64,000 bases of DNA from Ampullaceana balthica. Taxonomy: Eukaryota > Mollusca > Gastropoda > Lymnaeidae. This document shows, one piece after another, positions 1-12,300 of this stretch (the first letter of the stretch is position 1; each line of letters begins with the position of its first letter). The notes beneath the pieces were generated by a model. The model worked only from the letters and a program-made list of their open reading frames with translations. It searched no databases and had not been told where the DNA came from. The translations under genes were made by a program, and so were the position numbers. The stretch lies in assembly GCA_944989445.1 (NCBI GenBank), contig CALYLW010000017.1, positions 72,001-136,000 of the forward strand. Reading direction: 5' to 3'.

Positions 1-244
1 ACACAATTACTTTAATTAACTGCTTAATAGACACATTATGGCAGGCACACATAAACCTAAAATACATGCAGCTCTTCAATTTGTGAGGCGATAAAAAAAC
101 AAACAGGGCCAGAAATACCACAGGAAAGACAAACATTGAGAAATTGTGACACTAGCTGTAGAACTCCGTGCTGATAATGGGCAAAGCTAAATATCGCAAT
201 CAATAAACAAAGCAAAGTCAATAATCATTAGGACAAACACTTTA

Positions 245-1105
245 TTTTTAGACAATATTTCAATATGAAGAAAGTAGTTGACATTTAGACAGCTTTTAAA
301 GTTTAGATAGTATTGGACATTTAGACAGTAGTAGATAATTAGACCGTATTTGCCTTTTATAAAGTAGTGGACATTTAGACAGTAGTGGACATTTAGAAAG
401 TAGTGGAGGCATAGACAGTAGTGGGTAATTATATAGTATTTATTATACGTTGGGACAGTGTTGGACATTAAGCTTGTGACAGTATTTAGACAGTAATGGA
501 GATTTAGACACGTGTATAGACAATGAGATAGTAGATACATTAAAATAGCAGGGTACAGTGCGATAGTAATTTACATTGCAAAAGTAGTGTACTTTTAATC
601 GGTAGTGGACTTTGAGGCAGTAGTTAACAATATGCTGTATTGGAAATTTATAAAGTAGTGGACATTTAGACAGAAGTGGAAGTTTAGTGAAAGTAATCGA
701 CATTTGACAGTAGTAGATATTTAGAAAGTAGTGGACATTTAGACAGTAGTGGACATTGAGACAGTACATGACAATAAGACCGTTTTGGACATTTAGAAAG
801 CAGTGGACAATTAGACAGTAATGGAAATTTAGAAAGTATAATGAACATTAAGACAATATAGGACATTTAGACATTATTGGACATTTAGACAATAATAGAC
901 ATTTAGACATAAGTAGACATTGAGATATGAGTGTACATTGCAATATTAAAGAGTGTACATTGCAGCAACAGTGTAATTTCAAATAACAGTGTACATTGAG
1001 ATTATTGTGTACATTGAAACAGTAGTTTACTTTTGAAATAGTAGTGGACTTTTTGTCAGTAGTGGACATTTATAGTAGTGGACATTAAGACAGTGATGGA
1101 TATTT
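245..1105. repeat. Diverged 18-bp minisatellite
   Basis: Dozens of imperfect copies of an 18-bp unit of the form GTAGTGGACATTTAGACA run head to tail. The copies are well diverged, with small indels, and the best-preserved stretches are near 360-410 and 715-770. Because the unit is a multiple of three, weak open frames appear on the - strand, full of Leu, Ser, Cys and Asn. They have no domain and change frame repeatedly, so I read them as repeat by-products. No gene is visible in the preceding 240 bases. Confidence 0.85.
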
Positions 1106-1110
1106 AGACG

Positions 1111-1811
1111 ATGGCAGCCCCAAGCATAGTTTTAGTTTCAATGACATTTAAAAAAAAATTGGGTTTAATTTATCTATTTACGTTTGTAAAAGGGTCGTTT
1201 TTGCGACCAACACACTATTTTGTGTCCTTGTGTGTGTGTGTGTGTTTTTTGTTTGAAGTCCCCCATCACCCATGCCACTGCATAATTTACACACACACTT
1301 TTTTAGAGAAAGGGAGAAGAACTTACCCATTCAGATTAAAGACCTAATAAAAAATCATAGGAATCATCGAAATTATCCGACTTGTTAAATCTACAGATCC
1401 ATTCTGCAGAGTGGATGAATAATCATAACACAGAAAATGATGGCTTTAATGCTTGGCGCATGCAAGCCATGAAAATATCACAGGCTTCAAAGGACAATAA
1501 GCAAACAATAACATATCCGTCATATCCTTTTAATGATGGAGTCGTTGGTCGAATGATTTTAATCGAGCAGGACGAGGCTGTACACTCCGAACGTCACTAT
1601 TCTGAGGGTGGGGGTGATGTCAGGTGATGCAACATTATAGATTTTCCGATCGCACTACATACGTTTATAATGTGGAAGTCTCTTGTTTATGTTTAGAGAT
1701 TTACGTTACTGACCGGCGACTCAAGTCTATGTCTCCCGTTTGTCTGGCTGCGCAATAATTGGTTGGTACTGACGATTGTCTTTGGGTCTTAGAGCATCCA
1801 CTACCAAGGGG
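1111..1811. other. Unassigned single-copy stretch
   Basis: No gene or recognisable element is seen. A short GT run lies near 1229-1245. The open frames at 1111-1347 and 1382-1627 are short, lack recognisable domains and show no convincing splice sites. Confidence 0.5.
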
Positions 1812-2000
1812 CAGTGGCGTCACTAGGGGGTGCGGGCCGCCCCGGGTGACACCATCAGGGGGGTGACACCAAAATTTAAAATTCTGTATGTTCTCGTTAT
1901 TTGGCAATGGAAGACTCGGAGGAGTTTTATGGGTTAAGTCGTTAGGGGGTGACACCATGATCTGCCGCCCCGGGTGACACCAACCCTAGTGACGCCTATG
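1812..2000. mobile_element. Short non-autonomous hAT-type element (MITE)
   Basis: The left end reads CAGTGGCGTCACTAGGG and the right end, reverse-complemented, reads CATAGGCGTCACTAGGG, so the terminal inverted repeats match at 15 of 17 positions. Just inside them, a GTGACACC/GGGGCGG motif also recurs in inverted order. The flanks CCAAGGGG (1804-1811) and CCGAGGGG (2001-2008) form an 8-bp target-site duplication with one mismatch, the hAT hallmark. It is 189 bp long with no transposase, so it must have been moved by a related element elsewhere. Confidence 0.85.
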
Positions 2001-2750
2001 CCGAGGGGAACAACTAAATGGTAGCATCACACGCAGAACTGAATGCAAGACCCCGCGACAGACGACATTAAAAATAACATAGAACTCGAAAATTTCGAAT
2101 GACATTTCTAAGTACAATTATACCATGATCATGTGACATTTGACTGTACCGTTGCCTTCACGGGTTTATTTATTTTTAGCGGTATCTCAATGTTAGCAAA
2201 CTGCGCCACACTTTGTTGTCTTTTTTTTTCTACGCATATTTTAAAGACAAAAAATAATTACGAAACTACGATGGCTTTTTTCTATTTGAAATGGAACACA
2301 TTAATGCCAATAACAGAATTCCTAATACACGGACGTTCAACACTGGCGTTATTATTAATTATTATTTTTTTTTGCGTCAGGGTCGGAAAAGGGGGGGGGG
2401 TGACTGCGATGTGATTGATTTGTAGCGCCTAACCTTTCAGACTGTGACAAGAATTGGGGGCGCTGGAAATCGATGAGTGCACCCCGGAGTAGCCCCCATG
2501 GCTACACGTGGATGTGAATCTAGTTTAATTAGGATAATTGGACAACATGACTGCCATATGACTTGCATGATGCAATTAAACATCTCGGGTCGTTGTTTTT
2601 TTTTAATATACAAAATTCACATTTCGTCTTAAGTTAACGTCAAGGCACGTGTCGTAATTTCCATGGTTGTCTCCTACACCTAGGTGACCCGGAAGTAGAG
2701 CGAATCATATCAACATGACGTGAAAAGATTAGAGGTTACTGTATTACGAA
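2001..2750. other. Unassigned stretch
   Basis: AT-rich sequence with poly-T and poly-G runs (for example near 2390). No gene, RNA or element recognised. Confidence 0.5.
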
Positions 2751-2965
2751 AGATGGACAAGTGGGTGGATAGATGTGTGTGAACAGATGGAGGGAATTAT
2801 GAATAGATGGGCGGATGGAAGGACGGATGGATGAATAGATGGATGAATGAATGGATTGTTGAATGGGTGGATGGATGGATGGATGGATATATGGATGAAC
2901 GGACGGACAGATGGATTGATGAATTGATAAATGGAAGGCTGGGTGTGTGGATGGATGGATTTCTC
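2751..2965. repeat. GGAT/GAAT tetranucleotide-derived repeat
   Basis: Imperfect tandem GGAT and GAAT tetramers with interruptions. The clean core is around 2866-2890. The Trp/Met/Asp/Gly-rich open frame through it follows from the repeat. Confidence 0.8.
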
Positions 2966-3221
2966 TCTAAATATATAGATTTTGATTTTTTAATTTTTTT
3001 TCAAAAAAGTACTTCACTTTTTTATATTTTTTTTATTTTTCATTTAAATTTATATTTTTGAAATAAACAAAACGTTTTAAAATTCACACAATTCCTATCA
3101 CGAAGGAATTTTTAACAAGGTGAATAAATTAAATATGTTTTTCAGTATCTAATGTTGTAACCCTGTGTACTTTTAAAGAAAATAAATTGGGGCAAATAAG
3201 TCTTTTCTTTTTCTCTTTTTC

Positions 3222-3979
<758 letters not shown>

Positions 3980-3992
3980 ATATATATATATA

Positions 3993-4384
3993 ATTATTAT
4001 TATTATTATTATTTTTTTTGTAAACGTTATTTAATGTTCTAATATTTGCATACTGAATTTTAGAAAAAGATGTTTAAAATGTATTTTTTCAAAAAGATTT
4101 TTTAAATTGACATTTAAAAGTATTTATTTTATTGTGAAGGAATTCTCTTTTTTTACAAAATTGGTTTTATTTTAAAATTGTTAAAATAAACAGTATCAAT
4201 TTCAGGCCTGGCATGCTCAAAGTCAGAAAGAAAGTCAAACAGAAAGTTTTCAATGGAAATTTTCAAAATTTTGAAGTGGTTGTGTGAGAAGATGGGGCGA
4301 GGCGAAGGGAAAGCGTGACATATTCAAGTGGAGATGTGTGATGTTTCACAAAGTTTGACCTACTTATGATGGCAAAAACCCTAA
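3993..4384. other. AT-rich unassigned stretch
   Basis: TTA trinucleotide run followed by AT-rich sequence with short purine stretches. No gene seen. Confidence 0.5.
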
Positions 4385-6270
4385 CTTTCTTTTGCACAAT
4401 GTGAACCTTGACCTAACACACCACTAGTACTAACACAACACACCACTGATACGGACCAAACACAGCACAAGTACTGACCTAGAGCACCACAAGTACTGAC
4501 CCAACACACCACTGGCACTGACCCAACACACAAAAAGTACTGACCTAACACACCAATGGTACTGACCGAACAAGCCAATGGTACTGACCTAACACACCAA
4601 TAATACTGACCTAACACACCAATGGTACTGACCTAACACACCAATGGTACTGACCTAACACACCAATGGTACTGACCTAACACAACAATGGTACTGAATT
4701 AACACACCAAGGGTACTGACCCAACACGCAGCAAGTACTGACCTAACACACCAACGGTACTGACCCAATACACCACTAGTACCAACAGAACACACCACTA
4801 GTACTAACACAACACACCAATAGTACTAATACAACACACCACTGGTACTAACACAAGACACAACAAGTACTGACCTAACACACCAATTGTACTGACCTAA
4901 CACACCAATGGTACTGACCCAACACACCACTAGTACTGACACAACACACCACTAGTACTAACACTACACACCACAGGTACTAACACAACACACCACAGGT
5001 ACTAACACAACACACCACTAGTACTGACACAACACACCACTAGTACTAACACAACACACCACTGGTACTAACACAACACACCACTGGTACTAACACAACA
5101 CACCACTGGTACTAACACAACACACCACTGGTACTAACACAACACACCAATAGTACTAACACAACACACCACTAGTACTAACACAACACACCGCTAGTAC
5201 TAAGACAACACACCAATGGTACTGACCCAACACACCACTGGTACTAACACAACACACCACTAGTACTAACACAACACAATACTAGTACTAACACAACACA
5301 CCAATGGTACTGACCAAACACAACACACACCAAAGATACTGACCCAACACACCACTGGTACTAACTCAACACACCACTAGTACTAACTCAACACACACTA
5401 GTACTAACACAACACTGGTACTAACAAAACACACCACTGGTACTTACACAACACACCACTGGTACTAACACAACACACCACTAGTACTAACACAACCCAC
5501 GACTGTTACTAACACAATACACCACTAGTACTAACACAACACACCACTGGTACTAACACAACACACCAATGGTACTGACCCAACACACCAATGGTACTAA
5601 CCCAACACTCCACTAGTACTAACACAACACACCACTAGTACTAACACACCACTGGTACTAACACAACACACCAATGGTACTAACACAATACACCAATGGT
5701 ACTGACCCAACACGCAACAAGTACTGACCTAACACACCACTAGTACTAACACAACACACCACTGGCACTAACACAACACACCACTAGTACTAACACAACA
5801 CACCACTGGTACTAACACAACACACCACTAGTACTAACACAACACACCACTAGTACTAACACAACACACCACTAGTACTAACACAACACACCACTAGTAC
5901 TAACACAACACACCACTAGTACTAACACAACACACCAATGGTACTGACCCAACACGCAACAAGTACTGTCCTAACACACCACTAGTACTAACACAACACA
6001 CCAGTAGTACTAACACAACACACCACTAGTACTAACACAACACACCACTAGTACAAACACAACACACCACTAGCACTAACACAACACACTAATGGTACTA
6101 AATCAACACACCACTAGTACAAACACAACACACCGCTGGTACTAACACAACACACCACTGGCACTGACCCAACACACTACTAGCATTGACCCAACACACT
6201 ACTAGTATTGACCTAACACACCACTGATACTAAACCAACACACCACTGGTGTTGACACAACACACTCCTG
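4385..6270. repeat. Large 22-bp minisatellite
   Basis: About 85 head-to-tail copies of a 22-bp unit built on CACCACTAGTACTAACACAA. Variants include CTGGTACTAAC, CAATGGTACTGAC and AACAAGTACTGAC. The centre (about 4930-6060) is more homogeneous and the edges more diverged, the pattern expected from unequal exchange. A - strand open frame at 4381-4617 is a by-product. Confidence 0.93.
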
Positions 6271-7140
6271 TGACTAAACGTTCAATCAAATCAATTGATG
6301 TGTCATAATTACATTTACCTAAAAGATCACACACACAAAATATCCATTCTGTAGAATTGTTTAAGTTTAAAACCAGTCCCCAAATGTTAAGTAGACTTTG
6401 GTGAGCCATCCGATGTAATTACAGAAGAATTAAAGTCATTTTTAGTCCACTTAACCAACCCGCCCTTTCAGACTTCATATTTAAACAATAAAGTTTACGT
6501 GACGTGGCATACGTACGGACCAGCGCTGACAACCGTTTAAGACAATTTTCTTATTTAGTCTCAATGTTTGTTCGGCGATTGTGAAATATCAACTTGCTTA
6601 AGTCCAAAGTGCTTAACGTTCACCTTGAGTAATAGACACGACGGCTTAGTGCAGTTTGTTGTTGTAATAGTTACGTCTGTCATTAGTTCTGAGCCATCAA
6701 CGTATGACTGTATGGTCTTCTTCGTATCTTGTTGGTGGTACTGCTCAGTTGCGGGAAAGGTTCACACTTTTTAACTTTTGCTAAAGTTTGTTTCTTCTTT
6801 CTTTCATTATCCTTAAGTCTAACCTTGATTGTGCCAATGATGGCAGTTGTAACTGAGAATAATGCCTGGAGATGTAAAATAAATATGAAATGCGGTATGT
6901 TTTCCTCCCTTAGCTACTCTTTCCTCATTCATCAGTTTTATATCTTCCTCTTTTTCTCTATTCCTCTGATCTAAGTCATCTCCTCTCGCTTTCCTAATCC
7001 TCTATCTCCATTAATTCATTCCCCACTTCACATCCCCTTTGCCTCTTGCCACCCATTGCGTACTCCACATATACCCTCTCCCCTCATTCCCCAATGACAT
7101 ATTCACCCTTCCCTAATTTCTTAATACATAAAGCTTATAG
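6271..7140. other. Unassigned stretch
   Basis: No gene recognised. The 6900-7130 part is pyrimidine-rich on the + strand (TTCC/CTCC-rich). Two short open frames at 6568-6974 have no recognisable features. Confidence 0.5.
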
Positions 7141-7350
7141 CAGTGGTTCTCAACCTTTTGAAGCTCAAGGACCACTTGAAAAATGTGTGTCTTAGCCGCG
7201 GACCACTACTGAAAATTTTGATACTCCCGTGCAGGAAATTTATAGATAATTATACTATATATATATAAATTAAAATTTCATCCTCGCGGACCACCAGGGA
7301 CATCTTTGCGGACCACTAGTGGTCCGCGGACCACAGGTTGAGAACCACTG
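7141..7350. mobile_element. hAT MITE with perfect 8-bp target duplication
   Basis: The 210-bp element begins CAGTGGTTCTCAACCTTTTG and ends with the inverse, CAGGTTGAGAACCACTG. The inner arms also pair through GGACCACTAGTGGTCCGCG-like sequences, so the whole element can fold back. The flanks are GCTTATAG at 7133-7140 and GCTTATAG at 7351-7358, a perfect 8-bp duplication. The CAGTGGTTCTCAA terminus is characteristic of widespread hAT families. There is no coding capacity. Confidence 0.95.
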
Positions 7351-7477
7351 GCTTATAGAGTAAGTGGAGGGTGTACATGGGATTCGTATAGGGAATAAAT
7401 GGGAGGACGTATACTTTGCCTCCTCCCTTATATACCCTATCCGAATCACCTGTACTTCCTCCTCATATTCCCAGCTC

Positions 7478-7808
7478 CCCATCACCAACACCCCCTCCCC
7501 ATCACCTACACCTCACCCCTCTCCATCACCTACACCTCACCCTCCCCATCACCTCACCCCTCCCCATCACCTACACCTCACCCCTCCCCATCACCTACAC
7601 CTCACCCCTCCCCATCACCTACACCTCACCCTCCCCATCACCTACACCTCACCCCTCCCCATCACCTACACCTCACCCCTCCCCATCACCTACACATCAC
7701 CCCTCCCCATCACCTACACCTCACCCCCTCCCCATCACCTACACCCCCTCCCCATCACCAACACCCCTCCCCATCACCAACACCCCTCCCCATCACCTAC
7801 ACCTCACC
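7478..7808. repeat. 24-bp C-rich minisatellite
   Basis: About 14 copies of a unit close to CACCCCTCCCCATCACCTAC plus ACCT, with 1-2-base length variation. All three + strand frames stay open and give Pro/His/Thr/Ser-rich ORFs of 150-190 codons, which is a consequence of the repeat. The + strand is strongly C-rich. Confidence 0.9.
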
Positions 7809-8135
7809 ACTCCGTTCTCGTCAACGCCAGCAAACACCCGAGGCAGTCAGCGAGTAGGATTCTTGGTTCAATACCAGACATCAAAGCACTGATCTTTCTC
7901 CCAGCAGCAGTCAGGCGATGTCTCCGCCGTTAGAACGGAAGCCTCTCGACCAGCCTGGCCAGAGCTCTGGAGCTTTGTGCCCCGGGGGCCCACAAGGACC
8001 GCAGCGCTAACACTGAGGCGGGACTTGTTTGCAGCTCCGGTAATTGTTGCAGGTATAGAAACAAAACTCAGGGGAGTATCTCACAGCAGGGCGTGGGGGG
8101 GGGGATTCGGCATGTGCAGCAGCGACAGTGGAGTA
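7809..8135. other. Unassigned spacer between two minisatellites
   Basis: Moderately GC-rich sequence with no recognisable gene. A G-run lies at about 8094-8104. Confidence 0.4.
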
Positions 8136-8560
8136 TCGTACAACGGGAGGGGCGTATGTGGAGTAGTGGCAGTGGAGTATCGCACAACGGGAGGGGGCGC
8201 ATGTGGAGTATCGCACAACGGGAGAGGCGCATGTGGAGTAGTGGCAGTGGAGTATCGCACAACGGGAGGAGCGCATGTGGAGTAGTGGCAGTGGAGTATC
8301 GCACAACGGGAGGAGCGCATGTGGAGTATCGCACAACGGGAGGAGCACATGTGGAGTATCGCACAACGGGAGGAGCGCATGTGGAGTATCGCACAATGGG
8401 AGGAGCGCATGTGGAGTATCGCACAACGGGAGGAGCGCATGTGGAGTAGCGACAGTGGATTATCGCACAACGGGAGGGGCGCATGTGGAGTAGCAGCAGG
8501 GGAATTTCGCACAACTCGGGCTCAGGGGGGGGGCGGCGGACATGTGGAGTAGCTGTAGTG
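8136..8560. repeat. 30-bp GC-rich minisatellite with 44-bp variants
   Basis: Tandem copies of a 30-bp unit (GTATCGCACAACGGGAGGAG followed by CGCATGTGGA). In the left part and at the right edge a 14-bp insert, GTAGTGGCAGTGGA or similar, alternates with the basic unit to give 44-bp units. Long open frames on both strands are by-products of the 30-bp period. Confidence 0.9.
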
Positions 8561-8712
8561 GAGTAAATAATTCCTCTTATTGATATCCCAGAATTCTGTA
8601 GGGTTTGTCATTTCTCAGATCGGAAAACGTCATACATAAATACGTAAAGCTAATATTTTCTGATAAGGTTTTCGTAAAACAATGCTTTAAATGAAAAAAA
8701 TATATATACAAA

Positions 8713-9215
8713 AAACCCGTAAAAAACTAAGTTGTTTTTATTACTATAAATCCTTTACCTACGAGACATAAATAAAAGAATGTTCATTATAATACGCAGC
8801 GCACGACAATCGAAAAATCCAAAATTTTAGTTATGTCTCGTAAAACATGTTTAATGTAATGCGCACCGATCGGGAATATATTTTTAAAAATTATCGTCCA
8901 TATTATACGCACCGAATCGCGCAACAGGAATATATTAAAAAGGTCGTTCAATATAATACGCACCGCAACACTCTATCTAAAAAAATAACATGATACATAG
9001 AGATAAATAAAATAATCTAAAAATTCAATAATTTAATTACGGTACATGCGATCGATCTGAAATTTTGAAACATCGTTCTTATCATCGGCACAAAACTGAT
9101 TGCAAAATTTCAGCTCGCTAGCGTTACGATAAAGGGGGTTAAAAATCGATCCATTTTTTTTCGACAAACAATCAAGTAAACAAACAGACACCACGAGTTA
9201 ATATAAAGGATTTAA
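8713..9215. mobile_element. Dispersed repeat, copy A (partner at 55527-56022)
   Basis: About 500 bp that align end to end with 55527-56022 in the same orientation. Shared landmarks in order are an AATCCTTTA start, TACGAGACA, four spaced copies of an ATATAATACGCACCG-like motif, AAAATTTCAGCTCGCTAG, and a CACCACGAGT...TAAAGGATTT end. The termini AATCCTTTA and TAAAGGATT are inverted, which suggests a DNA transposon or MITE. There is no coding capacity. The superfamily is not recognised. Confidence 0.75.
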
Positions 9216-10079
9216 TAAAAATATAAAGTTATAATACGACAGATGTTTTAATTTTTTTAAAAATAATAAATAAGTTATTAAAAAAGTATTTTCTTTGTCA
9301 AAAAAAAACAAAAACAAAAACAAAAAAGACATTAGAAGACGAGGAAATCAAGTTTAACGAGAACACTAGAAGACTATTTGATCAAGCTTAACAAGAACTC
9401 TGTGTTAACTTATTGTTAGCTTTTTTTTAATAGCAGCCCCATACGGATTAAACTGATCTCAACAAACAAATGCTACTGCGGTATTAACGTTTGATGTACT
9501 TCCGAAACAAGCAGTCGAGGCTTCAAAGCTGCGTCTTCACTAAAATGAAGTATCCGTAAAGCACAATTCTGTCATTGAAATCCGATCGAACGAATGAAAT
9601 CATCGCGGCGTCCATATAACAAGACTCAACACAGTCTTCGTGGGTAGACGTTCAATCGCGCTCTCCATAAGATTTGGCCACTAGAGAACCTACCGGACGA
9701 CCCGCGACCAGGATTAACCTCTACAGGTGTCCGACATTCCAGTGGTAGAGTTGTTACCTTTCTCAGGACCCGAAAACAATGTCACCAACTCCAGACGTGG
9801 CACGTGACCTAAATTGTGAAATCACAGCGTTGCGTCATCGTGGATCTACCCGGGAGAGGATTTGAATGGATCAAAGGCGGTTGGGATTAGCGGATCAGAT
9901 AAACGGATCCGCCGCGGCGAGGGTGATGAAGCGCTGGCCGAAGAATGAGATACGCCGCCGAGTGGGGGGATATCCTGCCATCCACTCGCTTAACACGCCG
10001 ATGTCAACACACAAAGCGGGTCTTTGATCTGTTATTGGGACTTTCTTTAAAAAAAAATACAGTGGGGGCCGATATATCA
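9216..10079. other. Unassigned stretch
   Basis: The left half is AT-rich with an A-run at 9301-9330; the right half (9480-10000) is more balanced in base composition. No gene recognised. Confidence 0.5.
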
Positions 10080-10419
10080 CGCAGGACCATGGGCGTCGCT
10101 AGGAATTTTTCCAGGGGGGGGGGCAAAAAAACTTTTTTTATTTTAACTGACAATGCCATACAGGTACAATTTTCAATTAAATTCAAGTTCAGTATAAAAT
10201 AAAGGTCGAAAAAAGCCTTAGAAATTAATAAGACTTACAAATTAGTGCTGTAATAGCTAAAATACAACATTTATTAATGCATTACATAAATTAAAAACTT
10301 AAGTTCTCACGAGAGAATTGAATTTTGCTGTGAAATAATATACGTGTAGAAACTGCAGGATTACCAAGGATGGATATCAGAAATATTTTTACAGGCTAAC
10401 AAAAAATCGAGAAGTAGAC

Positions 10420-12300
10420 CAATCGCGGGATTCCGAACTGCCGTTATTAGAAGATTTTGGGGCGTCTGCAGCATCTGACTTATCATTGGCATTGAGGACA
10501 ACAGTACACGTTCAACAGCCAGACACAACTGAAGCAACTGTTCCTAATTTGATTGTCGCTGACACTTATTCATTTCCTAAATTTGATATTGGAAGGTATG
10601 TCTGGACATACGACCTTTCAAATAAGTTGAAATTGCAGCTGATTCGTGATTGTTGGACCCTTGATAAAAATTATGATTTTAGAGCTGACAGTGAGGGAAA
10701 CAGAGTTTTTAGTTTTTAGATATGCATGGTTATCAGACTATTCGCCGTGGCTTGTATACTCGCAAATGTTAATAGGTGCCCTTTGCAAATATTGCGTGTT
10801 GTTTCTGCAAAAAGTAATTCTATGAGTTCAGTGGGTATTTGTCATCAAACCATGTACAAAATATAAAGATTTCAACAAAGATGCACGTAGCAACCTGCAA
10901 AGCACATTATGGCACAAAGGCTCTCATGAAGATGCAAGCAATTTTATTTGCTTTATAGGAAGCCAAAGCAGTTTCTATAGATGAGCAGTTGGACTCATCA
11001 TTTAGAAGACAAATTCAAGAAAATCGCAACAAACTGGGTCCGATCATTTCTACAATCCTCTTTTCTGCATTCATGTTTTAGCACTTCGTGGAACAGAATT
11101 AAATTCTGGTAATTTGTATGAACTGTTAGAGTTTCGTGTTGAATCTGGAGATGAAGTTCTTGGTAATCGTTTGTCAATTGGTTCGTGTAGTGCTGAGTAT
11201 GGTTCATCGACTAAACGCCCCGGACAAAACGGCCCCGACAATTGGGCTCCGACATAACGGCCCCGACAAAACGGCCTGGACTAATAGATGGACTATTAGT
11301 AAAATTTACAATAAAATATATTCGTATTTTTACTCAACTATTCAGTGTCAGGTTTAGCTAACAATAAACAATAATAATAACACCACAAAAGTGAATTTAA
11401 TAGCCTTTACTTTACGCGAAATGGTTCCAATAACGGTTGTTTGTTGACAAGAAACAATATAATAACATCACAAGAAATACTTTTACAATTTTACCACTTT
11501 TTTTTAAGGGTGAAAAATTTGACGAAAGCTTAAAATGCAACAAAAAAAAGGGGGGGGGGTTTTGTTAAAAAATGTTAACAATTTGTATGGGGCCGTTTTG
11601 ACCGGGGTCGTTATGTCGGGGCCGTTTTGTCTGGGGCCGTTTTGACGGGTAACCGCTGCGAGTGTATCTCGGCAACTACGCAAAACACTAAAATCGAAAT
11701 TGGTGGGTCTCTCTTGCGTGAAGACATTGTTCGTGAAGCAAATAATTCAGTTGCATTTTCTATACTTGCTGACGAGACAAATGACATTTCAGGAGGCATT
11801 GAGCAGATGTCACTTGGTGTTAGATTTGTCAAAGAACAAAATGGGAAAATGATAGTCACAGAAGAATTCCTGGGATATATTACAATTGTCAATAGAACAG
11901 CTGAAGGTTTAGCCAACGCCATCATTACTAATTCATTAGAATTTTGATTAAATATGACAAAGCTTTTTGGTCAAGGATACTACGGATGTTCTACAATGGC
12001 AGGTAAAGGAGGAGGAGTCCATGCAATACTTCGAAAAAAAACCCACCAAAAGCAGCATTTTTACATTGCAGTTCACATAAACTAAATCTTGTTGTGAACA
12101 ATTTAAATAATGTGAATGTTGTACGAAACACAATAGGAACAATTAAGTCAATTATAGTGTTTTTCCGAGAAAGTAATCAGCAAAGAAAACTTATTCTAAA
12201 TGTTCCTTTGCTATGTGAAACTAGATGGACACATAAATATAAAAGCTTGCGGATTTTTGCTGAAAATGTTACAGAATTGTTAAACAACTGGACCATTTAG
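10420..12300 (+). pseudogene. hAT transposase remnant (TTF zinc finger, DUF4371-like)
   Basis: Several open pieces read in order as one transposase of the ZMYM1-like hAT group. At 10486-10719 an open frame contains FPKFDIGRYVW. A frameshift near 10712-10722 leads to a TTF-type zinc-finger signature with WLSDYSPWLVYS and GALCKYCVLF (about 10737-10803). The 11110-11200 part carries EFRVESGDEVLGNRLS. After the nested element the frame 11627-11947 contains REDIVREANNSVAFSILADE, typical of the DUF4371 region with its ADE(T/S) motif. A last piece at 12094-12300 holds VPLLCETRWTHKYKSL. The hAT C-terminal dimerisation motif is absent. At least three frame breaks are present, so no function remains. 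Family assignment is by recognised motifs, not by search. Confidence 0.85.
11201..11654. mobile_element. Nested element with tandem 14-bp repeats in its inverted arms
   Basis: It interrupts the transposase reading between a piece ending near 11200 and one starting at about 11655. The left arm (11211-11281) holds four copies of a 14-bp unit close to GACAAAACGGCCCC. The right arm (11590-11648) holds four copies in inverse orientation. The outer ends GGTTCATCGACTAAACG and, reverse-complemented, GGTTACCCGTCAAAACG also resemble each other. The core is AT-rich and non-coding. The flanks GCTGAGTAT and GCTGCGAGT are similar but do not form a clean duplication, so the superfamily (Mutator-like is one option) is open. 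Confidence 0.75.

Noticed and set aside
7364..7933. Three overlapping Pro/His/Thr-rich ORFs of 152-189 codons
   Set aside because: By-products of the C-rich 24-bp minisatellite, open in all three + frames.
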